A stretch of DNA of 64,000 bases from Actinophytocola sp963825445 (GTDB taxonomy: Bacteria > Actinomycetota > Actinomycetes > Mycobacteriales > Pseudonocardiaceae): contig CAWGTM010000009.1 in the NCBI GenBank assembly GCA_963825445.1, positions 62,001 to 126,000 on the forward strand, given 5' to 3'. This document shows positions 51,553 through 59,502 of this stretch, in pieces (within the stretch, counting starts at the first letter, position 1; every line of letters starts with the position of its first letter). Made by a program: the position numbers and the translations under genes. The notes under the pieces are model-generated. The model saw nothing but the letters and a program-made list of their open reading frames with translations. It was not told the origin of the DNA and made no database searches.

Positions 51553-52491
51553 ATGATCGAGCCGCCGTTCGCCAGGATCGTGGCCGCCATCCGGGCCCGG
51601 ATCGAGTCGGGTGACCTCGCGCCGGGGGAGCGGGTGCCGTCGACGCGGCAGATCACCCGGGAGTGGGGCGTCGCCATGGCGACCGCCACCAAGGTGCTGA
51701 CCACGCTTCGGCAGGAGGGGCTGGTGGTCGCCCGGCCGGGCATCGGCACGGTGGTGACCGCCGAGCAGCCGAGGTCACGACCTCAACCGGTGCGGACGCC
51801 CACTCCGGAAGTCACCCGCCACCAGGTGGTGCGGACGGCGATCGCGGTGGCCGACGCCGAAGGATCGTCGGCCGTGACCATGCGCCGGGTGGCGTCCGAA
51901 CTCGGCGTGGCGACCATGTCGCTGTACCGGCACGTGGCCGGCAAGGACGAACTCGTCAACCTCATGGTCGACGAGGTGTTCGGCGACTATCCGTTTCCGG
52001 CGGAGCAGCCGCCCGCCTGGCGGGATCGCCTGGAGTTGGTCGCCCGTCTGCAGTGGACGATCATGCGCCACCACCCGTGGGCGGCCATGGCCGTGTCGGT
52101 CACCCGTCCCGTGCCGACGCCGAACACGTTGGCACACGCGGAATGGGTGATGCGGGCCCTCGACGACACGGGGCTCGATGGCTATCGGATCTTCCAGGTC
52201 CATCTGGCACTGATCAACTACGTGCGGGGGATGGCCATCAACCTCGAATGGGAGGCGGCGGCCGAGGAGGTCACGGGGATCACGAACGAGCAGTACCTGG
52301 CCGGTCAGGACGCGCTGTTCGAGGAGCTGGGCAGCTCCGGGGCGTACCCGACGTTCGCGCGGGTGGCGGTGAGCGCGGGGTTCGATCTGGACCTCGACGA
52401 GCAGTTCGAGTTCGGCCTGAAGCACCTGCTCGACGGGTTCGTGGCGAGCCTGCCGGTGGATGCCGGACCTTCGGCGGGCCCGCCCGGGTGA
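51553..52491 (+). CDS. GntR-TetR fusion transcriptional regulator
   Basis: A 312-residue regulator with two DNA-binding domains in tandem: a GntR winged helix at about 1-75 (V-P-S-T-R-Q-I-T-R-E-W-G-V) and a TetR helix-turn-helix at about 90-140 (V-A-S-E-L-G-V-A-T-M-S-L-Y-R-H-V), followed by a TetR_C ligand domain. Family members pairing the two are known in actinobacteria. It is divergent from a flavin monooxygenase with a long inverted repeat between. It probably responds to a small aromatic or antibiotic compound. ATG 51553. Confidence 0.88.
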   Translation: MIEPPFARIVAAIRARIESGDLAPGERVPSTRQITREWGVAMATATKVLTTLRQEGLVVARPGIGTVVTAEQPRSRPQPVRTPTPEVTRHQVVRTAIAVADAEGSSAVTMRRVASELGVATMSLYRHVAGKDELVNLMVDEVFGDYPFPAEQPPAWRDRLELVARLQWTIMRHHPWAAMAVSVTRPVPTPNTLAHAEWVMRALDDTGLDGYRIFQVHLALINYVRGMAINLEWEAAAEEVTGITNEQYLAGQDALFEELGSSGAYPTFARVAVSAGFDLDLDEQFEFGLKHLLDGFVASLPVDAGPSAGPPG

Positions 52492-52509
52492 TCCGGCTAC
52501 GGTGGCAAC

Positions 52510-53010
52510 ATGGAACGGAGTGCGCAGCGGGTCGGCAGGGCCCTCATCGTGATCGTTGATGACCGGGTGGTGCACGGGGAGCTCGAGGACTCCGTGGGCC
52601 CGCTGGTTACCGAACTGTTGGAGGAGAACGGGTTCATCGTCGACGGCGTTGTCGCGGTGGCGGGGGAGGTCGTGGCCGTCCGCAACGCACTGAACACCGC
52701 GGTGATCGGCGGTGCCGATCTGGTGATCACGGTCGGCGGCACGGGGGTATCGCCGAGGGACGTCACGCCGGACGCCACGCAGGGCGTGCTCGACCGGCCG
52801 ATCCCGGGCATCGCCGAGGCCATCCGCTCGTCGGGCCTCGCGGCCGGCTCCGTGGACGGCGGCATCTCCCGCGGCCTCGTGGGCATCTCCGGCAGCACGC
52901 TCGTGGTCAACCTGGCGGGCTCGCGCACGGCGGTACGCGACGGCATGGCCACGTTGTCCGCGCTCGTGCCCCACGTGATCGACGAACTGTCCCGCCTGGA
53001 ACCGAACTAA
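52510..53010 (+). CDS. moaB2: MoaB/MogA-family molybdenum cofactor protein (MoaB2 type)
   Basis: A 166-residue MogA/MoaB fold: I-T-V-G-G-T-G-V-S-P-R-D-V-T near 78-91 is the family signature, with G-I-S-G-S-T-L-V-V-N-L-A-G near 129-141. These proteins adenylylate molybdopterin before metal insertion, though MoaB2-type copies may do other work. Position between pepD and mscL is as in M. tuberculosis Rv0983-Rv0985c. ATG 52510, 18 bases after the regulator gene. Confidence 0.9.
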   Translation: MERSAQRVGRALIVIVDDRVVHGELEDSVGPLVTELLEENGFIVDGVVAVAGEVVAVRNALNTAVIGGADLVITVGGTGVSPRDVTPDATQGVLDRPIPGIAEAIRSSGLAAGSVDGGISRGLVGISGSTLVVNLAGSRTAVRDGMATLSALVPHVIDELSRLEPN

Positions 53011-53114
53011 GAGGGCGCGCAAGATGGGGTCGGTGGATGCCCGTCGTGATCGAGGTGGTTCCAGGGGCCGCGTCGGCGCGGCGGGCGCCGCCATGCCCCA
53101 TTTGCGCGCCCTCT
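53010..53114. terminator. Large stem-loop between convergent moaB2 and antitoxin-like genes
   Basis: AGAGGGCGCGCAAGATGGGG (53010-53029) and its reverse complement with one base missing (53096-53114) enclose 66 bases that can fold further (GC-rich, near 53065-53085). It begins at the last base of moaB2 and ends 38 bases before the next gene's stop, so it suits a two-way terminator, although the loop is unusually large. Confidence 0.6.
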
Positions 53115-53151
53115 AACTCCGAGGCTGATCGGGTCGGCCCAACCGGCCCGG

Positions 53152-53397
53152 TCAGGCCTTGGGCTCGTCGTCGGGCTTCGCGCGGTCCAGCACTCCCTCC
53201 ACCTTGTTCGACACGTTCTCGATCTGGTCGTGGAACCGGCCGCCCGTCACCTTGTCCAAACCGGACGCGGTGACGTCCACGCCCTTCGCGGCCAGCTCGC
53301 CGGCCCTCTCCATGGCCGGCCCCGCCTTCTCGGCCAGCCCGCCGGCGACCTCGGCCGCCTTCTCCTTGGCTGCCTTGGCCCGCTCCGCGAAGTCCAT
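53152..53397 (-). CDS. Rv0909/MT0933-like antitoxin-family protein
   Basis: An 81-residue Ala/Lys/Glu-rich helical protein: K-A-A-K-E-K-A-A-E-V near 8-17 and a C-terminal segment with G-G-R-F-H-D-Q-I-E-N-V. This matches the small MT0933-like antitoxin family. No toxin gene is adjacent, so it may have another role. Start ATG 53397. Confidence 0.75.
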   Translation of the reverse strand: MDFAERAKAAKEKAAEVAGGLAEKAGPAMERAGELAAKGVDVTASGLDKVTGGRFHDQIENVSNKVEGVLDRAKPDDEPKA

Positions 53398-53479
53398 GGG
53401 TCTCCTCGATCTCGGCCGGAACGGTCTTCCGGATGGTCCCACCGATGCGCCCAGCCCTACAGTCGAGCACCATGGGGTG

Positions 53480-53650
53480 GTGACCGAAGAACGCGAGCAG
53501 AAGCCGGCTGCCGACCCCGCCCGCCGCCGCAAGCTGGACGAGATCTTCGGCGACGTGCTGCCGGCTACCACCTCCGACGAGCGTGATCCGGAACCCTCGT
53601 CCAGGGACAAGGACTGGTACGAGCGCAACCGCCCGCCGCACCACGAGTAA
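53480..53650 (+). CDS. Conserved small acidic/basic actinobacterial protein
   Basis: A 56-residue protein with R-R-K-L-D-E-I-F-G-D-V-L-P near residues 16-28, T-T-S-D-E-R-D near 30-36, and an end in N-R-P-P-H-H-E. I recall this F-G-D-V-L-P ... D-E-R-D ... P-P-H-H pattern from many actinobacteria, without known function. Starts GTG 53480 (or GTG 53477). Too short to be sure from composition alone. Confidence 0.6.
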   Translation: MTEEREQKPAADPARRRKLDEIFGDVLPATTSDERDPEPSSRDKDWYERNRPPHHE

Positions 53651-53729
53651 CCGCTGGCTTCCGGCCCAGGTGCGCCCTCCGGCCGCGCCGACTGAAGTGC
53701 CGGTCGGCGCCAGCCCGGAGAGAACGCGC

Positions 53730-54692
53730 TTATCGAGGCGGCTGCTGGCCGCCCTGCTCGGGATAGCCGGGATCGGGATAGCCCGGATCGGGGTAGCCCT
53801 GCTGCGGGTACCCCTGCTGCGGCCCACCCTGTGACGGGTAGTCCTGCGATGGGTAATCCTGCGGCGACCCACCCTGCTGCGGGTATCCCTGGGGCGACCC
53901 GCCCTGCTGTGGGTAACCCTGCGGCGATCCGCCCTGAGGTGACCCTCCCTGTTGTCCGCCTTGCTCGGGGTAGCCCTGCTGCGACCCGCCCTGTTGTGGC
54001 CTTGCCTGTTCGGGGTAGCCCCCGCCCTGCTGTGGCCTGCCCTGCTCCGGGTATCCCTGGCCACCCTGCTGCTGCGGCCAGCCCTGTTGCTGCCCGCCCT
54101 GCTCGGGGTAGCCCCCGCCCTGTCGCGGCCTGCCCTGCTCGGAGTAGCCCGGCTGCCGGCCGCCCTGATCGGGATAGCCCTGCTGAGGCGCCGGCTGCTG
54201 TGAGTAGCTCGGTTGCCCACCGGGGGCGCCCTGCTGGGGCCCACCCGGCTGCTGGAGACCGTACGAGCCCAGCTGAGTGCCGACCGGCGCCTGCTGCCCG
54301 CCGCTCTGCTGTGCCACCAACAGGTCGCGGATCTCGATGAGCAACTCCACGTCCGTCGGCTCGGCGGGACCTGCTTCCTCGCCCCGCTTGCGCCGCTCCT
54401 GGATGTGCTTCATCGGCACCACGATCAGGAAGTACACGACCGCCGCCACGATGACGAAGGTGATGAACGCGTTGATGATGGCGGCGAAGTCGATCTTGGA
54501 GTCTTCGTTGCCAGGGCGGATCGTCCAGGAGAGGCCGTCGACGCCACCACCCCCGATGGCCGCGATCAGCGGCTGGATCAGGTTTTCGGTGATCCTCGAG
54601 ACGATCGCGGTGAAGGCGGTACCGATGACCACCGCCACCGCCAGGTCCACCACGTTCCCGCGCATCAAGAAGTCTTTGAACCCCTTCAGCAC
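53730..54692 (-). CDS. mscL: Large-conductance mechanosensitive channel with long Q/G/P/Y repeat tail
   Basis: Residues 1 to about 115 are MscL: F-K-D-F-L-M-R-G-N-V-V-D-L-A near 5-18, first helix about 15-40, second about 70-95, then a charged E-R-R-K-R-G-E-E-A near 98-106. The channel opens under membrane tension to release solutes. MscL is usually 130-150 residues; here about 190 further residues consist of repeated Y-P-E/Q-Q-G-G and G-S-P-Q-G units, likely disordered and cytoplasmic. The repeats make tandem DNA repeats at about 53735-54290. Start ATG 54692. Confidence 0.93.
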   Translation of the reverse strand: MLKGFKDFLMRGNVVDLAVAVVIGTAFTAIVSRITENLIQPLIAAIGGGGVDGLSWTIRPGNEDSKIDFAAIINAFITFVIVAAVVYFLIVVPMKHIQERRKRGEEAGPAEPTDVELLIEIRDLLVAQQSGGQQAPVGTQLGSYGLQQPGGPQQGAPGGQPSYSQQPAPQQGYPDQGGRQPGYSEQGRPRQGGGYPEQGGQQQGWPQQQGGQGYPEQGRPQQGGGYPEQARPQQGGSQQGYPEQGGQQGGSPQGGSPQGYPQQGGSPQGYPQQGGSPQDYPSQDYPSQGGPQQGYPQQGYPDPGYPDPGYPEQGGQQPPR

Positions 54693-54728
54693 TGGAGGTC
54701 TCCCTTCTTCTCGCGTTTCGATGTGGAC

Positions 54729-55373
54729 CTATCGGAGCGTAATGGCCACGGGTTGACCCAACGAGACGGACGCCACACGGGTCGCCGACTCGCGAGGGAG
54801 CGCTATCACCACGAGCCGATCGTCGGAGTCGCCGCGCACGGTCACCACGGTGGCGTCGGCGGCCAGCACCACCGACCCGGGTAAATCGGCTGCCACCGTG
54901 ACCACGTCGACCCGCGCACCCGGCGAGAGCAGCTCCGCCACCGCCGGATCGGCCAGCCGCACCGGGACGGCCACCGCACTGGGGTCGCCCGTGGTCAGCC
55001 GGCTGTTCTCCGGACCGACCAGCCGCGCCCTGGTGATGGGTTCACCCGCACTCGCCGCGCCGGCGAGCACTCGACCGACCACCTGTTCCGCGTCGGTCAA
55101 CGCGGCCGCCGGACGCAGCGACGACGGCGCTCTTGCGACCCGCACGTCCACGACACCGAGGCTAGAACCCGGAGCGAGGTCCCGCGCGGCGACCAGCACG
55201 GGAACGGTCGGCGTGTCACGGGCCTGCGGTGCGCGGAGCGCCAGAAGAGCGGCCAGGAGCACGAGCACGAAGGCGGTGACCCGGCGCAGCGCGAGCAGCC
55301 GGGGCCAACCGCGCCTGCCGAACAGGCGGCGGACGCGGTCACGGACGAACGGGGCGAGGGAGCTGTCGGGCAT
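54729..55373 (-). CDS. SAF-domain protein (CpaB/RcpC-like)
   Basis: A 214-residue protein with one membrane helix near 28-45 and an SAF domain (about 55-120; V-L-V-A-A-R-D-L-A-P-G near 57-67) followed by a second beta-rich domain. Related to CpaB/RcpC of Flp pilus systems, but no pilus genes are here; it sits in the mscL-fthC block, where a hypothetical gene occurs in mycobacteria. Confidence 0.85.
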   Translation of the reverse strand: MPDSSLAPFVRDRVRRLFGRRGWPRLLALRRVTAFVLVLLAALLALRAPQARDTPTVPVLVAARDLAPGSSLGVVDVRVARAPSSLRPAAALTDAEQVVGRVLAGAASAGEPITRARLVGPENSRLTTGDPSAVAVPVRLADPAVAELLSPGARVDVVTVAADLPGSVVLAADATVVTVRGDSDDRLVVIALPRESATRVASVSLGQPVAITLR

Positions 55374-55460
55374 GCCGCCAAGTTACGACCGGCCGGCGAC
55401 CGGCGGCGGCGAAGAACGGCTACCTGTGGATAACCGAAGGACCTGTGGACAACTCGGCCG

Positions 55461-55799
55461 TCAGGACGCGACCTTGGCCGGACTTGTCGTACCCCCGGTG
55501 GATGATGAGGGTTTTGCCGTGGACTCCTTCTTCGAGGAGCTGGAGTCGGTCGACTTGGTCGACTCGGACTTGCTCTCCGACGACGAGGAGGTCGAGGCGG
55601 GCGCGTCGGCGGCGGTCGAGGAGGCGCGGCTGTCGGTGCGGTAGAACCCGCTGCCCTTGAAGACCACACCCACGGAGCCGTACATCTTGCGCAGCACGCC
55701 GCCGCACTCCGGGCATTCGGTCAGCGAAGGGTCGCTGAACGCCTGCACCGCGTCGAACTGGTGCTCGCACGCCTTGCACGCGTACTGATATGTGGGCAC
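55461..55799 (-). CDS. FmdB-type zinc-ribbon protein with disordered tail (Ruc-like)
   Basis: A 112-residue protein: residues 1-50 are the FmdB zinc ribbon with C-K-A-C near 8-11 and C-P-E-C near 29-32; the remaining 60 residues are Ser/Thr/Lys/Ala rich and disordered. The M. tuberculosis counterpart at the same locus (Rv0991c) is a redox-controlled chaperone in which the zinc cysteines act as the switch. Same neighbours (fthC upstream), so a similar role is likely. Confidence 0.88.
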   Translation of the reverse strand: MPTYQYACKACEHQFDAVQAFSDPSLTECPECGGVLRKMYGSVGVVFKGSGFYRTDSRASSTAADAPASTSSSSESKSESTKSTDSSSSKKESTAKPSSSTGGTTSPAKVAS

Positions 55800-55911
55800 G
55801 GGTGGCTCCCTCTCCCCGGAAAACTTGGCACTCGTCTCTACAGAGTGCTAACTGCATAATGCGCCAGACCGGAGTCTCAGCGCAAACGTCCTCCAGTGAT
55901 TCTCGCTCGCG

Positions 55912-56520
55912 TCACACGAACCGCAGTAGACCCCGGTTGGGAGTGAGCACGGCGGTCATCCGGATGTCGTGCACCTCGCCGGGCAACGCCTCGAATATCT
56001 CCTGGTCACGGACCACGGCCACCAGATGGGTGCCGTTCGCGACCAACGTCAGCGACCGGTCGTAGTGACCTGCGCCACGTCCGAGCCGGATCCCGTGGCG
56101 GTCGACGGCCAGCGCAGGCACGAGCACCAGGTCGGCGATGCGCAGGGCCGACGTCCCCAGCAGCTCGCCGATCGGTTCCCGCAGTCCGTGTGGCCCCGGC
56201 CGCAGCGAGTCCGGCCCGGCGTACCAGCCCCAGTCCAGCGGCCCATGGCCGTTGACCACCGGCAACAGCACCCGCGCGCCGAAATCGTTGAGGTCGTCGA
56301 GCATCTGGGCCGAGCCCGGTTCCGAGCCGATGGGCACGAACGCGCACACCGTCTGACCCGGCCGGACGATGCGGCCGCTGGTGAGATGCGTGGCTAGCGC
56401 GACGGCTTCGGAGAAGCGGACGCTCGCGGGCACCCGGCGGCGTTCTGCGAGCAGCTCAGCGCGCCATAGCCGCTTCGTCTCTGCGGCTGACTGTTCGCGA
56501 TCACTCCCAGGCCGGGCCAC
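55912..56520 (-). CDS. fthC: 5-formyltetrahydrofolate cyclo-ligase
   Basis: A 202-residue enzyme that converts 5-formyl-THF to 5,10-methenyl-THF using ATP. Motifs: K-x-x-W-R-A-E-L near the N-terminus, V-P-A-L-A-V-D-R-H-G-I-R-L-G-R-G-A-G-H-Y near 137-156 (the ATP/folate site with G-x-G-x-G-x-Y pattern). Start GTG 56520, 24 bases from divergent galU. Confidence 0.9.
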   Translation of the reverse strand: MARPGSDREQSAAETKRLWRAELLAERRRVPASVRFSEAVALATHLTSGRIVRPGQTVCAFVPIGSEPGSAQMLDDLNDFGARVLLPVVNGHGPLDWGWYAGPDSLRPGPHGLREPIGELLGTSALRIADLVLVPALAVDRHGIRLGRGAGHYDRSLTLVANGTHLVAVVRDQEIFEALPGEVHDIRMTAVLTPNRGLLRFV

Positions 56521-56544
56521 GTCGTCAGGTTAGGCTCGCTGTCC

Positions 56545-57468
56545 ATGGCGCATTCCACCGCAGTCACTTCCGGCCATGGTGTCGAACCCTCCAGTGGCAT
56601 TCTCACGGCCATCGTCCCCGCGGCCGGCCTCGGTACCAGGTTCCTGCCTACCACGAAGGCCGTCCCCAAGGAACTGCTACCGGTGGTAGACACCCCCGGA
56701 ATCGAGTACGTGGCGGCCGAAGCCGCCGAGGCGGGGGTGCGCAGGCTCGTCATCGTCACCTCGCCCGGCAAGGACGCGGTCGCCCAGTACTTCCAGCCGC
56801 AGCCCGAGCTCGAGGCGACCCTCGAGAAGCGTGGCAAGACCGAGCTGCTCGCGAAGGTCCGCCGCGCGCCCGCGCTGCTCGACGTCGAGACGGCCATCCA
56901 GGAAGAGGCCCTCGGCCTCGGCCACGCGGTCGGCTGCGCGGAGCCGAACCTGCGGCCCGAGGACGAGGCCGTGGCCGTGCTCCTGCCCGACGACCTGGTC
57001 CTGCCGAGCGGCGTGCTCGGCCGGATGCTCGCGGCCAGGGAGCGGTTCGGCGGCACGGTCCTCTGCGCGTTCGACATCCCGAGGGACCAGATCTCCGCGT
57101 ACGGCGTGTTCGACGTCGAGGACACCGACGACCCGGACGTCAAGAAGGTCAACGGCATGGTGGAGAAGCCGCCGGCCGACGAGGCACCCTCCACGTTCGC
57201 CGCGGCCGGCCGCTACGTGCTGGATCGCGCGGTGTTCGACGCGCTCAAGCGCATCACCCCCGGGGCGGGCGGCGAGTTGCAGCTCACCGACGCCATCGCG
57301 ATGCTGATCACCGAAGAACACCCCGTGCACGTGGTCGTGCACCGCGGTGGACGTCACGACCTGGGCAATCCTGGTGGTTTCCTGCGTGCCGCCGTGGACT
57401 TCGCGCTCGAGGACCCCGAGTATGGGCCTGACCTGCGTGAGTGGTTGCGGGGTCGGGTGGAGGACTAG
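56545..57468 (+). CDS. galU: UTP-glucose-1-phosphate uridylyltransferase
   Basis: A 307-residue nucleotidyltransferase making UDP-glucose: V-P-A-A-G-L-G-T-R-F-L-P near 24-35 and P-K-E-L-L-P-V-V near 41-48, with the product-side F-D-V near 185. UDP-glucose feeds cell-wall and glycolipid synthesis. Order galU-glp-rimJ-glpR is as in corynebacteria and mycobacteria. ATG 56545. Confidence 0.93.
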   Translation: MAHSTAVTSGHGVEPSSGILTAIVPAAGLGTRFLPTTKAVPKELLPVVDTPGIEYVAAEAAEAGVRRLVIVTSPGKDAVAQYFQPQPELEATLEKRGKTELLAKVRRAPALLDVETAIQEEALGLGHAVGCAEPNLRPEDEAVAVLLPDDLVLPSGVLGRMLAARERFGGTVLCAFDIPRDQISAYGVFDVEDTDDPDVKKVNGMVEKPPADEAPSTFAAAGRYVLDRAVFDALKRITPGAGGELQLTDAIAMLITEEHPVHVVVHRGGRHDLGNPGGFLRAAVDFALEDPEYGPDLREWLRGRVED

Positions 57469-57489
57469 CAACAGACAAGGGTCGGGTAG

Positions 57490-58713
57490 ATGAGGTCAGT
57501 CGACGAGCAGCTCGGCCGGGCGCTTGCCGCCGCAGTTCGGCCTGCGCCGGTACGGGTGGCCATCTCCGAGGCCCAGGGCCTGTTGTGTGCCGAGGAGGTC
57601 GTGGCCGAACGCGCGTTGCCCGGCTTCGACCAGGCGGCCGTCGACGGGTACGCGGTACGCAGCGTGGACGTCCAGGCGGCCGGCACCGAGCCGGTGCTGC
57701 TGCCGGTGGTCGGCGAGATCCAGGCCGGATCCCGCCAGCCCCGGCGGCTGCAGCCCGGACAGGCCGTCCGGATCGACACCGGCGCGCCGCTGCCCACGCT
57801 CGCCGACGCGGTCGTGCCGATCAGCTACACCGACGGCCACCACGCCAGGGTGACCGTGAACCAGCCCGTGCCCTCCGCCGCGTTCGTGCGGCGGACGGGC
57901 GAGGACGTGCAGACCGGTGACGTCGCCGTGCGCCGTGGCTCGGCCATCGGTGCCGCCCAGGTGGGCCTGCTCGCCGCGGTCGGCAAGTCCAAGGTGCTCG
58001 TCTACCCGAGGCCCCGCGTGTCGGTGATCTCGCTCGGCGACGAGCTGGTCGACATCGACCGCACGCCCGGCCAGGGACAGGTCTACGACGTCAACTCCTA
58101 CTCGCTGGCCGCCGCCGCGCGGGACGCCGGCGCCGAGGTCAACCGCGTCGGCGTCGTGCCGAGCGACACCCACCGGCTGCGCGAGATCATCGAGGGCCGG
58201 CTGCTGCTGAGCGAGATCGTGGTGATCGCCGGTGGCGTCGGTGGCGAGGTGGCCGAGGAGATCCGCTCGGCACTCGCCGAGCTCGGCGACATCGACATGA
58301 CCAGGGTCGCCATGCACCCGGGATCCGTGCAGGGCTTCGGCCGGCTCGGCCCGGACGCCGTGCCGACATTCCTGCTGCCGAGCAACCCGATGAGTGCGCT
58401 GGTCGTCTTCGAGGTCATGGTTCGACCACTCATCCGTGCCGCGCAGGGCAAGCGCAACCCGCATCGCCGCCAGATCACCGCCCGCCTGCTCTCGCCGATC
58501 GTGTCGGTGAAGGGGCGCAAGGGATACCTGCGCGGCCAACTGCTGCGCGACGAGTCCAACGGCGAGTACCTGGCGCAGCCGCTCGGCATGTCCGGTGCGC
58601 ACCTGCTCGCCTCTCTCGCCGAGGCCAACTGCCTGATCCTGGTGGACGACGAGACCACCGAGATCGTCGTCGGCGAGGAAGTACAGGTGAGCTTTCTTGC
58701 CCAGCGTGGGTGA
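57490..58713 (+). CDS. glp: Glp: MoeA/gephyrin-like protein of the cell division locus
   Basis: A 407-residue MoeA-fold protein: Q-A-A-V-D-G-Y-A-V-R near 47-56, I-S-L-G-D-E-L near 180-186, I-A-G-G-V-G-G-E near 247-254, and L-P-S-N-P-M-S-A-L near 298-306. It keeps many MoeA residues, but the canonical S-x-G-x-S-x-G-x-x-D loop is altered (A-G-G-V-G-G-E-V). In corynebacteria the protein at this locus (Glp) binds FtsZ and a membrane receptor GlpR and helps division. It is the third MoeA homologue in this window, so it need not serve cofactor synthesis. ATG 57490. Confidence 0.9.
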   Translation: MRSVDEQLGRALAAAVRPAPVRVAISEAQGLLCAEEVVAERALPGFDQAAVDGYAVRSVDVQAAGTEPVLLPVVGEIQAGSRQPRRLQPGQAVRIDTGAPLPTLADAVVPISYTDGHHARVTVNQPVPSAAFVRRTGEDVQTGDVAVRRGSAIGAAQVGLLAAVGKSKVLVYPRPRVSVISLGDELVDIDRTPGQGQVYDVNSYSLAAAARDAGAEVNRVGVVPSDTHRLREIIEGRLLLSEIVVIAGGVGGEVAEEIRSALAELGDIDMTRVAMHPGSVQGFGRLGPDAVPTFLLPSNPMSALVVFEVMVRPLIRAAQGKRNPHRRQITARLLSPIVSVKGRKGYLRGQLLRDESNGEYLAQPLGMSGAHLLASLAEANCLILVDDETTEIVVGEEVQVSFLAQRG

Positions 58714-58717
58714 AGGC

Positions 58718-59389
58718 ATGGCCGGTTCGGCCAGGCATCCCGCGCAGTCACCCATGGGCAGGCATCCCGGTTGGCCCGTTCGCCTCGGCCCGTTGCGAGT
58801 CCCCGCCGGTCTGGTCGAGGTGCGCGCGCCGCGGCTGTGGGACGCCACCGCGTGGAGCCGGGTTCGCCGTCGGGACCGCCGGTATCTCGAACGCTGGGAA
58901 CCGACGGCGCCCGGAAACTGGGACAACAACAACGCCGCGCTCGCCTGGCCCGGGCAGTGGTCAACGTTGCGCGGCCTCGGCAGGCGCGGCATGTCACTGC
59001 CGTTCGTGATCACGGTCGACGGTGAACTCGCCGGGCAGGTCACCGTCGGGAACGTGGTCCGCGGCTCGCTCTGCTCGGCGTGGGTGGGGTACTGGGTGGG
59101 CACGCACGTCGCGGGCGGCGGCGTCGCCACCGCGGCCGTCGCACTCGTGGTCGAGCATTCGTTCGCAGCGGCCGGACTACACCGTCTCGAAGCGACCGTG
59201 CGACCGGAGAACACGGCAAGCCTGCGGGTGCTCGGCAAGCTCGGGTTTCGCGAGGAAGGCTTGTTCCGCAGGTATCTCGACGTCGCCGGAAGCTGGCGCG
59301 ACCACCTGTGTTTCGCACTGACCACAGAGGACGTTCCGAATGGACTGGTCGCCGGACTGATCGCCGAAGGTCGCGCGCAACACCCGTAA
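58718..59389 (+). CDS. rimJ: RimJ/RimL-type GNAT acetyltransferase
   Basis: A 223-residue GNAT enzyme: V-G-Y-W-V near 125, acetyl-CoA loop V-A-G-G-G-V-A-T-A-A near 132-141, and E-A-T-V-R-P-E-N-T-A-S near 160-170, the RimJ signature of enzymes that acetylate protein N-termini. Found between glp and glpR in related genomes. I choose ATG 58718; the frame continues to TTG 58697 inside the end of glp. Confidence 0.85.
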   Translation: MAGSARHPAQSPMGRHPGWPVRLGPLRVPAGLVEVRAPRLWDATAWSRVRRRDRRYLERWEPTAPGNWDNNNAALAWPGQWSTLRGLGRRGMSLPFVITVDGELAGQVTVGNVVRGSLCSAWVGYWVGTHVAGGGVATAAVALVVEHSFAAAGLHRLEATVRPENTASLRVLGKLGFREEGLFRRYLDVAGSWRDHLCFALTTEDVPNGLVAGLIAEGRAQHP

Positions 59390-59502
59390 GTCCTTCGGAT
59401 CTTCGGCGCGCCTCCGACACTGGTGTGACTGTTGTGACTAACGTGGCGTCGAGTCGCCGCAGGAAATCGTCACGAAGTCGTCACCGGGGGAGGTGTCGAG
59501 GC

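Noticed and set aside
53735..54290. Tandem repeats resembling a CRISPR or VNTR array
   Set aside because: They encode the in-frame Q/G/P/Y tail of MscL, with irregular unit lengths and no spacers.
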